Below are positions 53,149 to 62,118 of a stretch of 64,000 nt of DNA, piece after piece. Numbering within the stretch: position 1 is the first letter of the stretch; each line of letters starts with the position of its first letter. The stretch is taken from the NCBI RefSeq assembly GCF_014655595.1, contig NZ_BNBL01000008.1, forward strand, positions 248,001-312,000. Direction: 5' to 3'. A program made the position numbers and the translations under genes. Source of the DNA: Streptomyces griseocarneus (GTDB lineage: Bacteria; Actinomycetota; Actinomycetes; Streptomycetales; Streptomycetaceae). The notes below the pieces were generated by a model. That model saw only the letters and a list, made by a program, of their open reading frames with translations, had not been told where the DNA came from and did not search any database.

Positions 53149-53450
53149 CAACGGTCCTGCGACAGCGTCGCCCAGAGCCCGTAGCCGTGCATCGCCTGCA
53201 CGTCGCGCTCCATCTCCTCGCGGCTGCCGCTGGAGACCGTCGCACGGCCCTTGTGGTGGACGTCGAGCATCAGCCGGTGCGCCTTGTCCTTGGAGTAGCC
53301 GAAGTAGGCCTGGAACACATACGTCACATAACTCATGAGGTTGACGGGGTCGTTGTGAACCAGGGTCACCCATGGAACATCGGGTTCGGTCACCGCGAAG
53401 GGCGACTCACCCGTTTCGGGCCGTTCGATCTCGACCGGTGCAACACTCAC
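53148..53450 (-). CDS. clpS: ATP-dependent Clp protease adaptor ClpS
   Basis: A 100-aa adaptor that delivers N-degron substrates to ClpAP/ClpCP. Conserved blocks are WVTLVHNDPVNLMSYVTYVF, HRLMLDVHHKGRATVSSG and ERDVQAMHGYGLWATL. GTG 53450 lies 3 nt after GGAG and gives the usual short acidic N-terminus; the longer frame is unlikely. Confidence 0.94.
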   Translation of the reverse strand: MSVAPVEIERPETGESPFAVTEPDVPWVTLVHNDPVNLMSYVTYVFQAYFGYSKDKAHRLMLDVHHKGRATVSSGSREEMERDVQAMHGYGLWATLSQDR

Positions 53451-53675
53451 GCGCGCTCCATGGATCGCTTCTCCGCCCGCGAGGCGCGAGTGCGGGTTGA
53501 GATCTTCTGCGGCCCGGCGGCCTCGCGTGCGTCGCTCACGTATCCATGCTGCCACTCGCACCCCCCGCCCGCACAAACGGGGTCCGGGTTTCGCACACAG
53601 GCCCGAGCAGGGGTTCCGTAGATCACGTCCCAGAAATCGTCACTCTGACGAGATCTGGGGGTAGCATCTGGTGCC

Positions 53676-55004
53676 ATGAACGCTGCGGACCTGAGGCTCC
53701 CGGTGGACGTTCCATCGACGGCCCTCTTCACCGACCGGTACGAACTCACGATGCTGCAGGGTGCGCTGCGGTCGGGCACCGCCGACCGCCGCTCGGTCTT
53801 CGAGGTCTTCACCCGCCGCCTGCCCGAGGGCCGGCGCTACGGCGTCGTGGCGGGCACCGGCCGGGTCCTGGACGCCGTGGAGAACTTCCGCTTCGACAGC
53901 GGCGTGCTGGACTTCCTCGCCGAGCAGCGGATCGTGGACGAGCCGACCCTCGCCTGGCTGGCCGACTACCGCTTCCGGGGCGACATCTGGGGCTACCCCG
54001 AGGGCGAGGTCTACTTCCCCGGCTCCCCCGTCCTGCGCGTCGAGGGCACCTTCGCCGAGGCGGTGCTGCTCGAGACCGTGATCCTCTCGATCCTCAACCA
54101 CGACTCCGCCGTCGCCGCGGCCGCCTCGCGGATGGCGGTGGCGGCGGGCGACAGGCCGCTGATCGAGATGGGCGCGCGCCGCACCCACGAGCTGGCGGCC
54201 GTGGCCGCCTCCCGCGCGGCGTACGTGGGCGGGTTCTCCTCCACCTCCGACCTCGCCGCGGGCTTCCGCTACAGCATCCCGACGGTCGGCACCAGTGCGC
54301 ACGCGTTCACCCTCGTGCACGACAGCGAGCGGGACGCCTTCACCGCCCAGGTCGACTCGCTCGGCGCGGGCACGACGCTGCTGGTGGACACCTACGACGT
54401 CACCGAGGCGGTCCGGCTGGCCGTGGAGGTGGCCGGGAAGGACCTCGGCGCGGTCCGGATCGACTCCGGCGACCTGCTGCTGCTCGCCCACCGCGTCCGG
54501 CAGCAGCTGGACGACCTGGGCGCGAAGGACACCCGCATCGTGGTCACCAGCGACCTGGACGAGTACGCCATCGCCTCGCTGGCCGCCGCCCCCGTGGACG
54601 CCTACGGCGTCGGCACCCAGCTGGTGACCGGCAGCGGCCACCCCACCTGCTCGATGGTCTACAAGCTCGTCGCCCGCGCGGACGCCCCCGGCCCGGACGC
54701 CCCGCTGCGGCCCGTCGCCAAGAAGTCGATGGGCGGCAAGACCTCCCTCGGCGGCCGCAAGTGGGCCGCGCGCCGCGCCGACGCGTCCGGCGTGGCGGAG
54801 GCGGAGGTCGTGGGCACCGGCGAGGTCCCGGCGGAGCTGGCGGAGCGGCAGCTGCTCGTGGAGCTGGTCCGGGGCGGCGAGGTCGTGGCCCGCGAGCCCC
54901 TGGACGCGGCGCGCGACCGCCACGCCGCGGCGCGCGGGGCGCTGCCGATGTCGGCGACGCAGCTCTCGCGGGGCGAGCCCGTGCTGCCCACGGAATACCT
55001 CTGA
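53676..55004 (+). CDS. pncB: Nicotinate phosphoribosyltransferase
   Basis: A 442-aa NAD salvage enzyme converting nicotinate and PRPP to nicotinate mononucleotide. TALFTDRYELTMLQGAL, FEVFTRRLPEGRRYGV, GARRTHELAAVAASRAAYVG, and the PRPP-binding region VRIDSGDLLLLAHRV match the family. It is full length and carries the usual C-terminal cap with LGGRKWAARR. It lies 151 bp before the nicotinamidase gene in the same direction. Confidence 0.96.
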   Translation: MNAADLRLPVDVPSTALFTDRYELTMLQGALRSGTADRRSVFEVFTRRLPEGRRYGVVAGTGRVLDAVENFRFDSGVLDFLAEQRIVDEPTLAWLADYRFRGDIWGYPEGEVYFPGSPVLRVEGTFAEAVLLETVILSILNHDSAVAAAASRMAVAAGDRPLIEMGARRTHELAAVAASRAAYVGGFSSTSDLAAGFRYSIPTVGTSAHAFTLVHDSERDAFTAQVDSLGAGTTLLVDTYDVTEAVRLAVEVAGKDLGAVRIDSGDLLLLAHRVRQQLDDLGAKDTRIVVTSDLDEYAIASLAAAPVDAYGVGTQLVTGSGHPTCSMVYKLVARADAPGPDAPLRPVAKKSMGGKTSLGGRKWAARRADASGVAEAEVVGTGEVPAELAERQLLVELVRGGEVVAREPLDAARDRHAAARGALPMSATQLSRGEPVLPTEYL

Positions 55005-55155
55005 GGCGTTCCGCGGGCGCGCCGGGAACACCCCTGACGGAATACCTCCGGGCGCGCCCGAGTGCCCCTCCCGTTACGCAATCCGAGTCACTACCCTCGG
55101 TCACACAGGGTTGATCGCGTCGTCGGCCGAGGGCCCCACACAAAGGATCTGCACC

Positions 55156-55749
55156 ATGAACCGTGCACTGATCATCGTCGACGTGCAGAACGACTTCTGC
55201 GAAGGCGGCAGCCTCGCGGTGGCCGGCGGCGCCGACGTGGCCGCGGCCATAACCGACCTGGTGGGCGAGGCGCAGGCCGGCTACGCCCACGTCGTGGCCA
55301 CCCGCGACTTCCACGTGGACCCCGGGGACCACTTCGCCGAGCGCCCCGACTACGAGAAGTCCTGGCCCGCCCACTGCGTGGCGGGCACGGAGGGCAGCGG
55401 CTTCCACCCCAACTTCGCGCCCGTCATCGCCTCCGGCGCGGTCGCGGCCGTCTTCGACAAGGGCGCCCACGCGGCCGCGTACAGCGGCTTCGAGGGCACG
55501 GACGAGAACGGCACACCGCTGGCGGACTGGCTGCGCGAGCGGGGGGTGACCGAGGTGGACGTGGTGGGCATCGCCACCGACCACTGCGTACGGGCCACCG
55601 CCCTGGACGCCCGGCGGCACGGCTTCGCCACCCACGTGCTGCTCGACCTGACCGCCGGCGTCGCCCCGCACACCACCCAGCGGGCGCTGGAGGAGCTGCG
55701 GGAGGCCGGGGTGGAGCTCAGCGGCAAGCCGGTGGTCCAGGGCGGCTGA
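55156..55749 (+). CDS. pncA: Nicotinamidase
   Basis: A 197-aa amidohydrolase that turns nicotinamide into nicotinate. The catalytic triad is D9 (IIVDVQNDF), K102 (VFDKGAH) and C144 (GIATDHCVRATALDA). The metal-binding site includes DFHVDPGDHF. AAAGGA lies 9 nt before the ATG; the frame extends 15 codons upstream without good reason. With pncB it forms a complete salvage step from nicotinamide to NaMN. Confidence 0.96.
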   Translation: MNRALIIVDVQNDFCEGGSLAVAGGADVAAAITDLVGEAQAGYAHVVATRDFHVDPGDHFAERPDYEKSWPAHCVAGTEGSGFHPNFAPVIASGAVAAVFDKGAHAAAYSGFEGTDENGTPLADWLRERGVTEVDVVGIATDHCVRATALDARRHGFATHVLLDLTAGVAPHTTQRALEELREAGVELSGKPVVQGG

Positions 55750-55776
55750 CGGCCCCCACAGGGCCGTGCGGGGCCC

Positions 55777-56109
55777 TCAGGCGGCGCCGGCGGGCCTGCC
55801 CCGCAGCAGGCTGGCGATCGGGTGCCAGGACTCGGTGTCGTCCTCGGGGACGGACCGCCAGACCACCCCGTCCGGGTGGTGCAGCACGGCGGTGATCTCG
55901 TCGGGCAGGGGCGGCTCGGTGTTGCCCCGCAGGTAGACGGCGCGCATCCCCAGATTGCGCAGCCGGGTCAGGGCCCGGGCGCGGTTGGCGGCGTGGACCA
56001 GGACGCGGACGCGTGCTCCCGGGCGGGGGCCGTCGTCCGGCGGCACGGTCAGCGACAGGGCGACGACGACGGTGCCGTCGGGGAGCCGGGCGAACCCACC
56101 ACCTGCCAT
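55777..56109 (-). CDS. Conserved hypothetical protein, 110 aa
   Basis: A 110-aa soluble protein of unknown function. The start MAGGGFARLPDGTVVVALSL leads through DGPRPGARVRVLVHAANRAR to LGMRAVYLRGNTEPPLPDE. ATG 56109 has GGGAGG about 10 nt before it; an ATG 9 bp further up sits too close to that ribosome site. The protein looks like an alpha/beta domain with no family I can name. It ends 27 bp from the convergent pncA stop. Confidence 0.7.
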   Translation of the reverse strand: MAGGGFARLPDGTVVVALSLTVPPDDGPRPGARVRVLVHAANRARALTRLRNLGMRAVYLRGNTEPPLPDEITAVLHHPDGVVWRSVPEDDTESWHPIASLLRGRPAGAA

Positions 56110-56257
56110 CCGCCTCATGCCTCCCTTGTGAATAAGGGTGTCGATAAGACCATCATGAGAGGCATTGTCGAGCCGACCGGCCGCCGCCCGCCAGGGGGCG
56201 ACGGCCGGTACGGTCCTGACCTGCGGCGCGGTCGCGGTGCTCGCGCCTACCGGTGGG

Positions 56258-58681
56258 TCACTTGCCGGACGGGCCGACCTGGATCGTCATCGTCGAGCCG
56301 CTGGGGGCCTGGGTGAGGATCCGGATCCGGGTGTTGGTGTCGGTGATCTTCACACCGCCCGTGGGGTTCGACGCGTCGTAGTAGGTGTTCTTGTGGTCGT
56401 CGAAGACCGGAACGCCCAGCTTGCCCTTGACGCGCGCGGCCACGCCGTCGGAGTGCACGGTGTAGCCCTGGGCCGGGAACCAGCTGAAGGTCGAGTCGTA
56501 CGCCTGGAAGCGGTTCTTCATCAGCTTGCCGTCGGCCCACTTCTCGGCCGCCGGGTGGGCGTCGATCGGCAGGATGCGGCCGGTGCCCGGGTGGACGCCG
56601 ACGTTGTTGTCCACCTGCGAGGTGTCCCACTGCCAGATCAGCAGACCGGTCTGGTACGGGTAGTGCTCGACCCAGGAGGGCTTGGTGCTCCGCCAGCCGA
56701 AGTTGTACGGGCCGGTGCGCAGCGTCCGGTCGTACGAGACGTACTGACGGTTCTCGGCGATGTAGTACTGCGGGTACTCCTTGGTGAAGGAGGCGCCGAT
56801 GCGCGAGAAGCCCTTCACCGTCCAGCCGTTGTCGCCGGCCTCGGCGCCGTCCGCGAAGACGTTCTTGCCGTCGGCGGTCAGCGTGATGGCGTCGGCCGTG
56901 AAGCCCTTGCCCGAGGTGCCGCCGTCGGTGGCGTAGCGGAAGCGCAGCTCGATCTTCTTGCCCGCGTAGGCGTCGAGGGAGTAGGCCAGCTTCTTGTACG
57001 CGCCCGAGACACCGGTCAGGGCGGGCTTGTCGCCGCCGTCGCGGGTGATGGCCTTGCCGTCGGCGGTGCCGTCGAGCGGCGTGAAGTTGGCGCCGCCGTC
57101 CGTGGAGACCTCGGCGTAGAGGTAGTCGTAGTTCTCCTCGATGTCCCACCAGCCGGACAGGTCCAGGGAGGCCTTGGACTTGCCGGTGAGGTCGACGCTC
57201 CGGGAGAGGGTGTTCTTCAGGTCGTCGCCCTGGCCGCTCCACCACTGCTGGGTGCCCTCGGCCGGCTTGACGACCTCGGTGGTGACCTTCTTGTTGGGCA
57301 GCTCGACGACCAGCGCCTGCTTGTCCTTGGTGTTGTACTCCGCCACGCCCAGCTTGTGCGTCGACTTCGTCGCCGCCTTGGCCTTGCCGTAGTTGAGCCA
57401 GCCCAGCTGCAGCTTGTCCCAGGCGCTCATGTCGCCGGGCAGGTCGCCGATGGTGTCCTTGCCCTCGCCCAGCCAGGAGCCGGAGGACATCAGGGACCAG
57501 TAGGCGACGGAGGACTCACCGGTGCCGGTGGTGTCGTACTCGTCGGGCAGGCCCAGGTCGTGGCCGTACTCGTGGGCGAAGACACCGAGGCCGCCGTTCT
57601 CGGGCTGCATGGTGTAGTCGCCGACCCAGATGCCGGTGTCGGCGATCTGGGTGCCGCCCGCCTTGTTGCCCGCCGGGCCGGTCTTGCCGGCGTCGGAGCC
57701 GTAGGCGTACCAGCGGTGGGCCCAGATGGCGTCCTTGCCCTGCTTGCCGCCGCCCGCGGACTCGTCCTCGCCGGCGTGGACGATCTGGAAGTGGTCGATG
57801 TAGCCGTCGGGCTCGTTGAAGTTGCCGTCGCCGTCGTAGTCGTTGCGGTCCCACTGGTCGTACTTGGCCAGCTCCGCCTTGATGTCCGCGTCGCTGCGGC
57901 CGGCGGCCTTCTGGCCGGCGACCCACTGGTTGACGCCGTCGCGGACGAGGTCCCAGGCGCTGGGGCAGTTGGTGGAGCCGCAGTAGTTGGAGCCGTAACG
58001 GGCCTCGTTCCACTGCACCTTCACCCAGTCGGTGACGGTGCCCTCGACCGAGTAGCGTCCGGAGGACTGCTTCTCGTAGTACTTGGCCAGGGACTCCTTG
58101 TCCTTGTCGTGCGAGAAGTACAGGTCCTGGAAGTACTTGCGGTCGAAGTCCTTCTGCCAGGCCGTGCTGTTGTCCTTCGCACGGTCCGGCTTTTCTATCG
58201 TGTTGTGGGCGGGGCCGGCCGTGCCGCCGAACTTCTTGACGGGCGGCTTGGGGCCGTCGGGGCCGTCCGGGTCGTACATCGTGGTGTCGTCGACCTTGTC
58301 GCCGAAGTCGACCAGGATGGTGAAGATCTTGTCGGTCTTCTCCCGGGCGAGCTCGACGTACTTCCCCCGGCCGAGCTGGACGACCTTCGACGCGCCGCGC
58401 TGCTCCGCCTTGGCGTCGCCGGCGATCACCTGCTCCAGCGCGGCCTTGCGCTGGGCTTCCTTCTTCTTGCTGAACGGGCCCTTGAGGTCGTGCTCGACGG
58501 CACGGCCGTTCTGCGCCGGGTCCTGGCGCGCGGCGACGGCCGAGGGGCCCTGGTCCGCGCCGGACGGGGCGGTCAAGCCCGCCGCCTGCGCGATCCCCGT
58601 CGTCAGGGTCCCCGCGCCCAGCGCGGCGGCCACGACGACCACGGCGGCGGATCGGGCGACCCGCCGTTGGCTGCTCTTCAC
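56258..58681 (-). CDS. Secreted immune inhibitor A-like M6 metalloprotease
   Basis: An 807-aa exported zinc protease. A signal peptide with ALGAGTLTTGIAQA (about 20-34) is followed by an N-terminal prodomain. The M6 catalytic region has HEYGH at 370-374 with DLGLPDEYDTT and the later WSLMSSGSWLG. Beta-sandwich domains follow from about 480 to the end, as in the Bacillus InA proteins. Calcium-type acidic repeats (DYDGDGNFNEPDGYID) are visible. GGGGAGG is 10 nt before the GTG start. It is a likely secreted virulence/nutrition protease; its host or target is unknown. Confidence 0.93.
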   Translation of the reverse strand: MKSSQRRVARSAAVVVVAAALGAGTLTTGIAQAAGLTAPSGADQGPSAVAARQDPAQNGRAVEHDLKGPFSKKKEAQRKAALEQVIAGDAKAEQRGASKVVQLGRGKYVELAREKTDKIFTILVDFGDKVDDTTMYDPDGPDGPKPPVKKFGGTAGPAHNTIEKPDRAKDNSTAWQKDFDRKYFQDLYFSHDKDKESLAKYYEKQSSGRYSVEGTVTDWVKVQWNEARYGSNYCGSTNCPSAWDLVRDGVNQWVAGQKAAGRSDADIKAELAKYDQWDRNDYDGDGNFNEPDGYIDHFQIVHAGEDESAGGGKQGKDAIWAHRWYAYGSDAGKTGPAGNKAGGTQIADTGIWVGDYTMQPENGGLGVFAHEYGHDLGLPDEYDTTGTGESSVAYWSLMSSGSWLGEGKDTIGDLPGDMSAWDKLQLGWLNYGKAKAATKSTHKLGVAEYNTKDKQALVVELPNKKVTTEVVKPAEGTQQWWSGQGDDLKNTLSRSVDLTGKSKASLDLSGWWDIEENYDYLYAEVSTDGGANFTPLDGTADGKAITRDGGDKPALTGVSGAYKKLAYSLDAYAGKKIELRFRYATDGGTSGKGFTADAITLTADGKNVFADGAEAGDNGWTVKGFSRIGASFTKEYPQYYIAENRQYVSYDRTLRTGPYNFGWRSTKPSWVEHYPYQTGLLIWQWDTSQVDNNVGVHPGTGRILPIDAHPAAEKWADGKLMKNRFQAYDSTFSWFPAQGYTVHSDGVAARVKGKLGVPVFDDHKNTYYDASNPTGGVKITDTNTRIRILTQAPSGSTMTIQVGPSGK

Positions 58682-58945
58682 TTGTGAATGTCCTCCCCAG
58701 TAAGAACTGTGGAGGTATTTGACCGGAGAGACTCAAGAAAAGACAGATCTTGACTGGGGCGCCCTCAGCAAGTACGTTATCCGGTCTTTATGTTGCGGAT
58801 TTCGGGCCACAACGGGCGTGCGCCCGGCAGCCCTTGGCGCGCCCCCTGACCCCGTGCGCCCCTGATGCTCCGAGTACCGTGGGTTAGGTCACGCTTACCG
58901 CCAGTTCCGCTCGGGCAGAGAGCACCGTAGAGTCGGGATTGCTGT

Positions 58946-59260
58946 ATGTACCAGCCGGCTCCGCACCCCCCTGTCGATGCCTTGAGGACGGATCCCGCCA
59001 TGTCGCGTCCGACTCCCGCACAGATCGCCTACGGATCGGCCACCGTCGTCTTCTCGACCCTCGTCATGCTGCTGCTGACGGGCGCGGAGGCGGGTCCGGG
59101 AGCCGCGGTCATCGCGCTGGCCGCCCTCGCGCTCGGCCTGCTCGTCGCGGCCCTGGTGCGGACCCCGCGCGAACGCGCGGACGCCGCCGCCCGGTTGCCC
59201 GAGCAGCGCACGCCCGCGCACGCGGCGTCAGCCGTGCAGGAGCACTCCCTCCACGGCTGA
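58946..59260 (+). CDS. Small membrane protein, 104 aa
   Basis: A 104-aa protein with two hydrophobic segments (about 30-47 and 52-70), then a basic end (RTPRERADAAARLPEQRTP). ATG 58946 lies 17 nt after TAGAGT, which looks like a -10 box, so the mRNA could be leaderless. ATG 59000 (MSRPTPAQ) with GAGGA upstream is the alternative. No family is recognised. It is divergent from the immune inhibitor A-like gene. Confidence 0.7.
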   Translation: MYQPAPHPPVDALRTDPAMSRPTPAQIAYGSATVVFSTLVMLLLTGAEAGPGAAVIALAALALGLLVAALVRTPRERADAAARLPEQRTPAHAASAVQEHSLHG

Positions 59261-59293
59261 CGGCGCCTCACTCCGCGCTTCCCGCTCCACGCC

Positions 59294-59947
59294 TCACCCC
59301 ACGGTCGAGACCACCACGGTCTTCGCCGCCTTGTCGTGGATGCACTGGTGATACGGCTCGTCCCAGGTGCACCAGAGCACATTGAGGAGCCAGAAGACGA
59401 AGCCGCAGCACGGCACGATCTCCGGCAGGGAGTAGACCGCCGCGCGCGTCCAGCCGGGCCTGCCCTCGGGGATCGCCCCGTTGTCCAGCATCGCGACGCG
59501 GATCTTCATCGCCATCTTCCCGACCGTCTGACCGCGCGTGGTCAGCATCAGGCCCTCGTAGAGGAAGTAGATGATCGAGATGAGGATGCTCAGGCCCGTG
59601 TTCTTGCTCGTGTCCTTCCAGGGGTCGTAGCCCCAGGTCGCCAGCGAGAAGACGACGCTCACCGGAATGCCCACGATGAGGGCGTCGATGATCCTGGCGA
59701 CCAGCCGCCTGAAGCGGCTGGCCAGCGGCGGCATCCCCGCCAGCGGATCGGCCGCGCCGTACGGGCCGCCGTAAGGATTCTCCGGCCCGCCGCCTCCGTA
59801 CGGACTCCCGCCCTGCGGACCGCCTCCGTACGGGCCGCCTCCGTACGGGTCCCCACCGGATCCCGGGTACGACGGAGGCGGGGACCCGGGCGGCGGCGGC
59901 TGCTTCTTGAACGGGTCGTTGTCGTCCGGCGGCGGCTCGGTACTCAT
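59294..59947 (-). CDS. RDD-family membrane protein
   Basis: A 217-aa protein. The N-terminal third is Pro/Gly/Tyr-rich (GGSPYGGGGPENPYGGPYGA). The RDD domain follows (about 78-217) with LASRFRRLVARIIDALIVGI, GQTVGKMAMKIRVAMLDNG and LLNVLWCTWDEPYHQCIHDKA. It has three or four membrane segments. RDD proteins are of varied or unknown function; some are linked to ion antiport. A second RDD protein gene lies 60 bp upstream on the same strand. Confidence 0.88.
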   Translation of the reverse strand: MSTEPPPDDNDPFKKQPPPPGSPPPSYPGSGGDPYGGGPYGGGPQGGSPYGGGGPENPYGGPYGAADPLAGMPPLASRFRRLVARIIDALIVGIPVSVVFSLATWGYDPWKDTSKNTGLSILISIIYFLYEGLMLTTRGQTVGKMAMKIRVAMLDNGAIPEGRPGWTRAAVYSLPEIVPCCGFVFWLLNVLWCTWDEPYHQCIHDKAAKTVVVSTVG

Positions 59948-60007
59948 GGACCCAGTGGAACCCGGAGCTCCGGCGCGCGCATCCGGCCGTATGCCGTTCG
60001 AGTCAGC

Positions 60008-61348
60008 TCAGCTCTTCGCCGACGCCACGAACGTACGGGCCGACTTGTCGTGCCAGCACTGCCGCCACGGCCGGTCGAACAGACACCACAGCACGCCCAG
60101 CACCCCCACGCCGAGCACGCCCAGCACGCCGTAGAACAGCCACCGGCGCAGCGCGGCGCCCAGGGAGGGCGGCTCGTGCGACTCGATGTCCAGCACCCGC
60201 ACCCCGCACAGCTTCTTGCCCGCCGTGCGCCCCCACTTGGCGGTCGGCAGCGCTTCACAGAGCACCCCGCCGACCAGCAGCACGGCGAGCACGACGGCCA
60301 GATAGCCGCCGGTCGTGCCGTCCAGCAGCCAGACCGTCACGGTCTCGCCGGTCTGCCGGGCCTGGTCGACCTTGGCGTCGATGTGGTCGACGGCCTTGCC
60401 CCACAGCGGCACGGCGACCGCGCCCACCACTCCGCCCAGCAGCACCGTGTCCAACAGCCGGGCCGCGAGCCGCCGGCCGAGGCCGGCGGGGCGGCCCTGC
60501 GCCTGGGCGGCGCTGAGGAACGGGTCGTCCTTCGGCGGCTTCCAGGCCGGCGCCGGCTCGCCCGCGCCGGTCCGCGGGCCCTGCTGGGCGAGCTGCTGCA
60601 CCTGCTGGGCCCAGCCCACGGGCTGCGGCTGGGTGGCGGGCACGGGCGCGGACTCCGGGCGCCGCACGGGCAGGGCGGCGCCGCCCTCGGGCGGGGCCTG
60701 GACCTGCTGGGCCGGAACGGGCTGCGGCCGGTCCTGCGGCGCCTGGGTCTGCGGGGTGCGGGCGCGCGGGGTGGCGGGCGCCGCCGGGGCGGGCTCCCGG
60801 CGCGGGTCGACGGAGGGGACGGGGGCGGGCGGACCGCCCGGGGCGGCGCCGTGCGGCTTGGGGCGCAGCGTCAGGGTGCCCTGCCCGGGAGCGCCGGGCC
60901 CGGCGGGCGGCTCGGCCACCCGCGGGTCGCGCACCGTGGGCAGCGCCGGGGCGGCCGAGCCGTCACCGCCCCAGGACACGCGCCGTTCCCGCTCGCCGCC
61001 GAAGCCGTCCTGGTGCGCGGTGTCGGCCTGCCAGGCGGGCGCGGCCGCGGCCCGCTCCGGGCCGGTCTCCGGCTCCTCGTCCAGGAACACCGGACCGGTC
61101 TCGTCGGGCAGTTGCCGGGGCGTGGACCGCGGCGTCGGCGGTACGGGCGCGGCGAGCGCGGGCAGCGGGGCGGGGGCCACGGAGGCGGGCGGGGCCGGCA
61201 TCGGCTCCCCCTCGGCGGGCGCGGGCCTGCTGGTGCCGGGGACCCAGGCGGTGCCGCTCCAGTAGCGGATGTAGCCGGGGATGGAGGGATCGGGATAGTA
61301 GCCGCTGGCGGGGCTGCTGTCAGCGGATCCCGAGGTAGGTGCGCTCAT
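60008..61348 (-). CDS. DUF2510-RDD membrane protein
   Basis: A 446-aa protein. An N-terminal DUF2510 motif (SGYYPDPSIPGYIRYWSGTA) is followed by a long Pro/Ala/Gln-rich disordered region (about 45-280). The RDD domain (about 295-446) has GLGRRLAARLLDTVLLGGV, TAGKKLCGVRVLDIE and LWCLFDRPWRQCWHDK. GGAG is close to ATG 61348. It is the first of two RDD genes in tandem. The low-complexity spacer may let it reach through the wall or contact partners. The function is unknown. Confidence 0.85.
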   Translation of the reverse strand: MSAPTSGSADSSPASGYYPDPSIPGYIRYWSGTAWVPGTSRPAPAEGEPMPAPPASVAPAPLPALAAPVPPTPRSTPRQLPDETGPVFLDEEPETGPERAAAAPAWQADTAHQDGFGGERERRVSWGGDGSAAPALPTVRDPRVAEPPAGPGAPGQGTLTLRPKPHGAAPGGPPAPVPSVDPRREPAPAAPATPRARTPQTQAPQDRPQPVPAQQVQAPPEGGAALPVRRPESAPVPATQPQPVGWAQQVQQLAQQGPRTGAGEPAPAWKPPKDDPFLSAAQAQGRPAGLGRRLAARLLDTVLLGGVVGAVAVPLWGKAVDHIDAKVDQARQTGETVTVWLLDGTTGGYLAVVLAVLLVGGVLCEALPTAKWGRTAGKKLCGVRVLDIESHEPPSLGAALRRWLFYGVLGVLGVGVLGVLWCLFDRPWRQCWHDKSARTFVASAKS

Positions 61349-61598
61349 GGTCTCCGGTGTCCCGTATCTGCTCGGCCGTACGTGAGTAGCCAACAGGTCT
61401 ACCAGACGGCACTTGGGTCTGTGACCGTCCCCGGGCCGGACCACTCACACGTGCGACTGCGCGGACCGTGCGAAAAGTCGGTACCGGTGACAGGAAGTCG
61501 CGTCATGATGTGCGCCCTGAGCGCTCTCTCCAGGGGCGGGCCCCTCCTTGCCGGGGGGACCGCGCGCCGACGGAAGCAGAGCAGAGAGGGCGTACGTC

Positions 61599-62015
61599 AT
61601 GCACACCGTGGTGGAACGAGAGCTCGAGATCGGCCTGGTGCTGTCGCCGCAGCGCAGCATCCCCGTCCCGGCCCGGCTGACCTACCGTACGGACGACCCC
61701 TATGCCGTCCACATCACCTTCCACATCACCTCGGACAAGCCGGTGACCTGGACCTTTTCCCGCGAGCTGCTCGTCGACGGGGCCTTCAGGGCGGCCGGCG
61801 AGGGGGACGTGCGGGTCTTTCCCGGCAGGGACCGGGGGCGGCCCATGGTCTGCATCGCGCTGTCCTCGCCGGACGGGCAGGCGCTGCTGATGGCCCCGGC
61901 GGCGGGGCTGTCGGCGTGGCTGGAGCGGACCCTGCGGACCGTGGCGCCGGGCGCCGAGCGCGAATGGCTGCCCCTGGACGAGGCGTTGCGCGAGCTGCTG
62001 GCACCCGGCGCCTAG
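61599..62015 (+). CDS. ssgG: SsgA-like sporulation protein, SsgG by context
   Basis: A 138-aa SALP-family protein that helps place and complete sporulation septa. The family core VPARLTYRTDDPYAVHITFH and SRELLVDGAFRAAGEGDVRV is clear. AGAGAGGG is 8 nt before ATG 61599. SALPs recruit FtsZ through SsgA/SsgB; SsgG is, as I recall, needed for septum-site selection. The assignment to SsgG rests on position (before a GlcD-like oxidase and HPPD as in S. coelicolor), not on a tree. Confidence 0.82.
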   Translation: MHTVVERELEIGLVLSPQRSIPVPARLTYRTDDPYAVHITFHITSDKPVTWTFSRELLVDGAFRAAGEGDVRVFPGRDRGRPMVCIALSSPDGQALLMAPAAGLSAWLERTLRTVAPGAEREWLPLDEALRELLAPGA

Positions 62016-62118
62016 CCGGAGGGGACCGTTCGGGTGCGGGGCGGTCGCCGGGGAGGAACTCGTTGGGGTGGTCGCCGCCGCCTTCCGCGTAACCTCCCCG
62101 GCCCGGCCGCCCGCCGCG

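Noticed and set aside
56165..58687. 840-codon plus-strand frame over the immune inhibitor A-like gene
   Set aside because: Antisense shadow with no family features (Val/Gly/Leu-rich); the minus-strand gene has HEYGH and a signal peptide.
61420..61520. DasR-like AACAGGTCTACC-type sequence upstream of ssgG region (near 61396)
   Set aside because: Only one half resembles the consensus; the second half does not form the GACCA arm in register.
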